Below the pieces are notes generated by a model. The model was not told the DNA's origin. It did no database searches and worked only from the letters and a program-made list of their open reading frames with translations. Positions 59,895 through 64,000 of a stretch of 64,000 nt of DNA are shown in pieces. Position numbers and translations under genes: made by a program. This DNA comes from Pomacea canaliculata. Lineage: Eukaryota > Mollusca > Gastropoda > Architaenioglossa > Ampullariidae. The stretch spans positions 496,001 through 560,000 of the forward strand of contig NC_037599.1 in NCBI RefSeq assembly GCF_003073045.1, written 5' to 3'. Numbering within the stretch: the stretch's first letter is position 1; every line of letters begins with the position of its first letter.

Positions 59895-60808
59895 CTCCCA
59901 CACCACCCCACCACTACACCATCACCATCACCACCACCCACCATCACCACACCATCACCACCACCACACCATCACCACCCACCATCACCACACCATCACC
60001 GTCAGCACCACACCATCACTACCCACTTTCACCACACCACACCACCATACCATCACCACCACCACACCACCATACCATCACCACCACCATACCATCACCA
60101 CACCACACCACCATACCATCACCACCACACCCACACCATCACCACACCATCACCACACCATACACCACCACCACACCACACCACCATCACCACCACCACA
60201 CCATCACCACACCACCATACCATCACCACCACAATACCACCACCACACCATCACCACACCATCACCACACCACCATACCACCACCACACCACCATACCAT
60301 CACCACCACCACACCATCACCACCACCACACCATCACCATACCATCACCACCACCACACCATCACCACACCATCACCACACCACCATACCATCACCACCA
60401 CCATACCATCACCACACACCACACACCACCACACCATCACACACACCACACCATCACCACACCATCACCATACCATCACCACCACACCACCCACCACCAT
60501 CACCACCACCACACCATCACCACACCACACCACCATCACCACACACCACCACCATCACCACACCATCACCACCACCATCACCACCACCACACCATCACAC
60601 ACCACCACCACACCATACCATCACCACACCACCACCATACCATCACCACCACCACACCACCACCATCACCACCCACCACACCACCATACCATCCACCACC
60701 ACCACCACACACACCACCATACCATCACCACCACCACACCATCACACACCATCACCACACACCACCACCACCACCACACCATCACCACCACCACACCATC
60801 ACCCTTCT
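59895..60808. repeat. CACCAT / CCA tandem array, nearly free of G
   Basis: About 910 bases of CACCATCAC, CACCACCAC and CACACCA words in irregular order. After the GTCAGC at 60001-60006 I see no G on the plus strand until about 60812. All three plus frames are open and read as His/Thr/Pro/Ser polymers. This is expected from the composition and is no evidence of a protein. Confidence 0.95.
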
Positions 60809-61426
60809 TTGCGAAGAACTAGTGAAATGAAAGAAGACCTTTAGAGAGGCGGCAAGATTAAAGGAAAGACCAAAGAGAGCAAAACTCGAGGCTGCCGAGG
60901 TCGTGTCACTTGAAGAAAGCGGAGGGAGGGGGTGGAGGGATATTGCGTTTTCTCTCTCTCCCATGAGTCTGCAGAAAAAGGATGATGCTACCTGCCTCCG
61001 TCTTATGTGATAGATACAGCTGATGTGAATGAGAAAACAACAAAGCAAAGTCGCTGAGATAGAGCGTGGTGATGGGTTCATTAAAAGTCAGCAAGAAAGG
61101 AGTCGAACGCCATGACGACACTTTCACAAGACATTTGTGATGAAAATAAAAGATTTTAATTGCACTAATTAATATGCTGCTAGGCTGGCTCACGTCTTGT
61201 AACCATCACGCCACCCACAACACTTCTGAAGATGGTTCATGAACACAAGTCTTCCTACCCCACTCGGCCAGTTGCGGGAGACATAAGGAACATCACGTTG
61301 TCTTGATTCTACAGTAAATAAACAAATATGGCTGCTGCCATACTCACGTCGCTGCAAAATAGATGAAATCTTTTTCGTGTATCTTTTTCACAAAAAAACC
61401 TTTTCTGAACTGATGTGCGCTCACCT

Positions 61427-61945
61427 GGGCATGGACACGCGCACCCAGGTATAGACACGTGTACCCAGGTATAGACACGCGCACAAAGGTATGGACACGC
61501 GCACCCAGGTATAGACACACGCACCCAGGTATAGACACACGCGCACCCAGGTATAGACACGTGCACCCAGGTATAGACACACGCACCCAGGTATAGACAC
61601 ACGCGCACCCAGTATAGACACGTGCACCAGGTATAGACACACGCACCCAGGTATAGACACACGCGCACCCAGGTATAGACACGTGCACCCAGGTATAGAC
61701 ACGTGCACCCAGGTATAGACACGCGCACAAAGGTATGGACACGCGCACCCAGTATGGACACACGCGCACCCAGGTATAGACACACGCACCCAGGTATAGA
61801 CACACGCGCACCCAGGTATAGACACGTGCACCCAGGTATAGACATCATAATGACACCCAGGTATAGACACACGCGCACCCAGGTATAGACACGTGCACCC
61901 AGGTATAGACATCATAATGACACTCAGGTATAGACACACGCACCC
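61427..61945. repeat. 20-22-bp minisatellite, about 24 units
   Basis: Head-to-tail copies of CACCCAGGTATAGACACGTG and its variants ending ACGCG or ACACACGCG. Many copies contain the E-box CACGTG. Two copies have AAAGGTATGG in place of CCAGGTATAG, and CATCATAATGACA interrupts the array twice (near 61843 and 61908). Minus-strand frames reading VSIPGC...YTW repeats are artefacts of the array. Confidence 0.95.
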
Positions 61946-61998
61946 AGCAAGACGCTGAGCGACAGGAGCGTGTTGGGAAGAGAGGCAGAGACAAAGAC

Positions 61999-62076
61999 GA
62001 GATAATGAGCTAAATTAGTGGCACTGGCATTAACACTAACCCACAGGAGATAATGAGCTAAATTAGTGGCACTGGC
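61999..62076. repeat. 30-base direct duplication
   Basis: GAGATAATGAGCTAAATTAG + TGGCACTGGC occurs at 61999-62028 and again, unchanged, at 62047-62076, separated by 18 bases. Confidence 0.9.
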
Positions 62077-62828
62077 GTAGGGCAAGGGTCAATTGTCTTT
62101 CACCGATTTCCATGGACACGAGGGAGCAAGAGAAGGGGGCGGAGGTGAAGGGGCGGGAGGAAGAGGCTTGATGCCATCCTGGTGGGCAGCCTGACTGCCA
62201 GTTAATTAACTTTAGCGGCTCGAGAGAAATTACTTTGCCACAGAAACACGCGCAGCAAGAGCACGGACAGTGGACTCTGTCTTAGTCTGTCTGTCTGCCT
62301 GTCCGACTGTTTGTATGCCAGTGTGTCTGCCAGTGTGTCTGCTCTACAGCATGTCTCCCTGCCGGTGGTGGTGACGACGATGATGTTCCTTGGAGCAGGG
62401 AGACAAGAGTAGGTGGAACAGTGGGTGCCAACTACTCAGCCACGACCTCAGCCTTTTGCAGCTTCTTGGAGTAGGTGTTGTCTGGCATGACTGTCAGGGG
62501 GGCCGACCTCATGCACACGATGCACTTTCACGTTAGCAGCCAGTGCAATGACTGCATGTTTGCACGACTGTCTGTACGCAGACGATGGAGTCCAGTGGTC
62601 ATCCGCCCTCCCACTCGATGATTAATAATAATGAATAATAATGAAGCTTTAGTAATGATCTCAGTCAACCGACCAGTCAACCTCCCAGCTGGTCAGTCAG
62701 GGTCAGGGCCGTTTGCGGCTTTGGGGAAGGAACAGAAAACAGTTGTTAAAGTCTCTTTTCCGTGAAACTTTCTTTTTTCTTCTCCTTTCCTTTCCTGCTA
62801 ATTACCTCCATGTTCACTCGGCTTCACG
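62077..62828. other. Spacer without recognisable feature
   Basis: No conserved frame. It contains only a short CTGTCTGTCTGCCTGTC stretch near 62288 and an AATAATAATGAATAATAATG stretch near 62625. Confidence 0.5.
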
Positions 62829-64000
62829 CAAGACTTCAGTAACAGCTGTACACTACAAAGCTACTTCAATAAACACAAGACTTCAGTAACAGCTGTACAC
62901 TACAAAGCTACTTCAATAAACATAAGACTTCAGTAACAGCTGTACAGTACAAAGCTACTTCAATAAACACAAGACTTCAGTAACAGCTGTACACTACAAA
63001 GCTACTTCAATAAACACAAGACTTCAGTAACAGCTGTACAGTACAAAGCTACTTCACTATACACAAGACTTCAGTAACAGCTGTACAGTACAAAGCTACT
63101 TCACTATACACAAGACTTCAGTAACAGCTGTACACTACAAAGCTACTTCAATAAACATAAGACTTCAGTAACAGCTGTACAGTACAAAGCTACTTCACTA
63201 TACACAAGACTTCAAGAACAGCTGTACACTACAAAGCTACTTCAATAAACACAAGACTTCAGTAACAGCTGTACACTACAAAGCTACTTCAATAAACATA
63301 AGACTTCAGTAACAGCTGTACAGTACAAAGCTACTTCAATAAACACAAGACTTCAGGAACAGCTGTACACTACAAAGCTACTTCACTATACACAAGACTA
63401 CAGGAACAGCTGTACACTACAAAGCTACTTCACTATACACAAGACTACAGGAACAGCTGTACACTACAAAGCTACTTCAATAAACACAAGACTTCAGTAA
63501 CAGCTGTACACTACAAAGCTACTTCAATAAACACAAGACTTCAGTAACAGCTGTACACTACAAAGCTACTTCAATAAACATAAGACTTCAGTAACAGCTG
63601 TACACTACAAAGCTACTTCAATAAACACAAGACTTCAGTAACAGCTGTACACTACAAAGCTACTTCAATAAACACAAGACTTCAGGAACAGCTGTATAGT
63701 ACAAAGCTACTTCAATAAACACAAGACTTCAGGAACAGCTGTACACTACAAAGCTACTTCAATAAACACAAGACTTCAGGAACAGCTGTACAGTACAAAG
63801 CTACTTCACACAAGACTTCAGTAACAGCTGTACAGTACAAAGCTACTTCACTATACACAAGACTTCAGTAACAGCTGTACACTACAAAGCTACTTCAATA
63901 AACATAAGACTTCAGTAACAGCTGTACAGTACAAAGCTACTTCACTATACACAAGACTTCAGTAACAGCTGTACAGTACAAAGCTACTTCAATAAACACA
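62829..64000. repeat. 47-bp satellite array, about 25 units, open at the window end
   Basis: The monomer begins ACTTCAGTAACAGCTGTACA, continues CTACAAAGCTACTTCAATAA and ends ACACAAG. Variants are limited to a few positions: CAGTAAC or CAGGAAC, TACACTAC or TACAGTAC, and CAATAAACAC, CAATAAACAT or CACTATACAC. One unit near 63805 lacks part of its end. The array continues beyond the window, so its size is unknown. Confidence 0.97.

Noticed and set aside
59731-60844. Three overlapping long plus-strand frames (330-363 codons) rich in His, Thr and Pro
   Set aside because: They are the three readings of one CACCAT tandem array that lacks G and therefore has almost no stop codons. There are no conserved residues and no splice context.
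61309-61939. Minus-strand frames of 155-189 codons with VSIPGC/YTW repeats
   Set aside because: The period follows the 20-22-base minisatellite, all three frames are open in turn, and the composition matches no family.
62829-64000. CRISPR-like regular array
   Set aside because: Units are contiguous 47-base copies without unique spacers, and the DNA is eukaryotic. It is a satellite.

Overview
This is eukaryotic, intron-rich animal DNA. Four protein-coding genes can be read exon by exon with GT-AG splice sites and matching codon phases. The protein families are pan-metazoan. The tRNA-derived SINE, the several non-LTR retrotransposon fragments, the short hAT elements and the many minisatellites suggest a lophotrochozoan, probably a mollusc (perhaps a gastropod). 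That assignment is an inference. No prokaryotic, viral or CRISPR feature is present.

Layout from left to right: 1-4455 has no recognisable gene. MAIP1 (plus strand, six coding exons, 4456-8936) encodes a predicted mitochondrial m-AAA-protease-interacting protein. ERCC6L2 (minus strand, about 25 coding exons, 29346 down to 9376) is a SNF2-family DNA-repair ATPase with an N-terminal Tudor-like segment. It converges on MAIP1, with opposed poly(A) signals about 60 bases apart. TOPORS (plus strand, 34063-41075, with a probable noncoding first exon near 31640-31701) is a RING E3 ubiquitin/SUMO ligase. It appears to be arranged head to head with ERCC6L2 across a shared promoter region. AP1M1 (minus strand, ten coding exons, 56910 down to 47519) is the mu subunit of the AP-1 clathrin adaptor. 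From about 57.7 kb to the end there is no recognisable gene. That stretch holds tandem arrays: hairpin-containing units, a 30-base triplication, a nearly G-less CACCAT array, a 20-22-base minisatellite with E-boxes, and a 47-base satellite that runs off the window.

Two of the four genes carry single-base frame disruptions: one base missing in ERCC6L2 at about 17424-17429, and one extra A in TOPORS at 39776-39779. Both are flanked by good coding sequence, so assembly error is the simplest explanation, but real alleles cannot be excluded. Introns and flanks hold five hAT-type insertions (four with perfect 8-base target duplications), a tRNA-SINE with an 11-base target duplication, and at least five degenerate LINE fragments. 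I found no convincing new multi-gene system. The most checkable items are the divergent TOPORS/ERCC6L2 promoter, the start-stop uORF in front of TOPORS, the partial duplication of an ERCC6L2 exon end, the minisatellite touching an ERCC6L2 splice site, and the ordered 47-base satellite.
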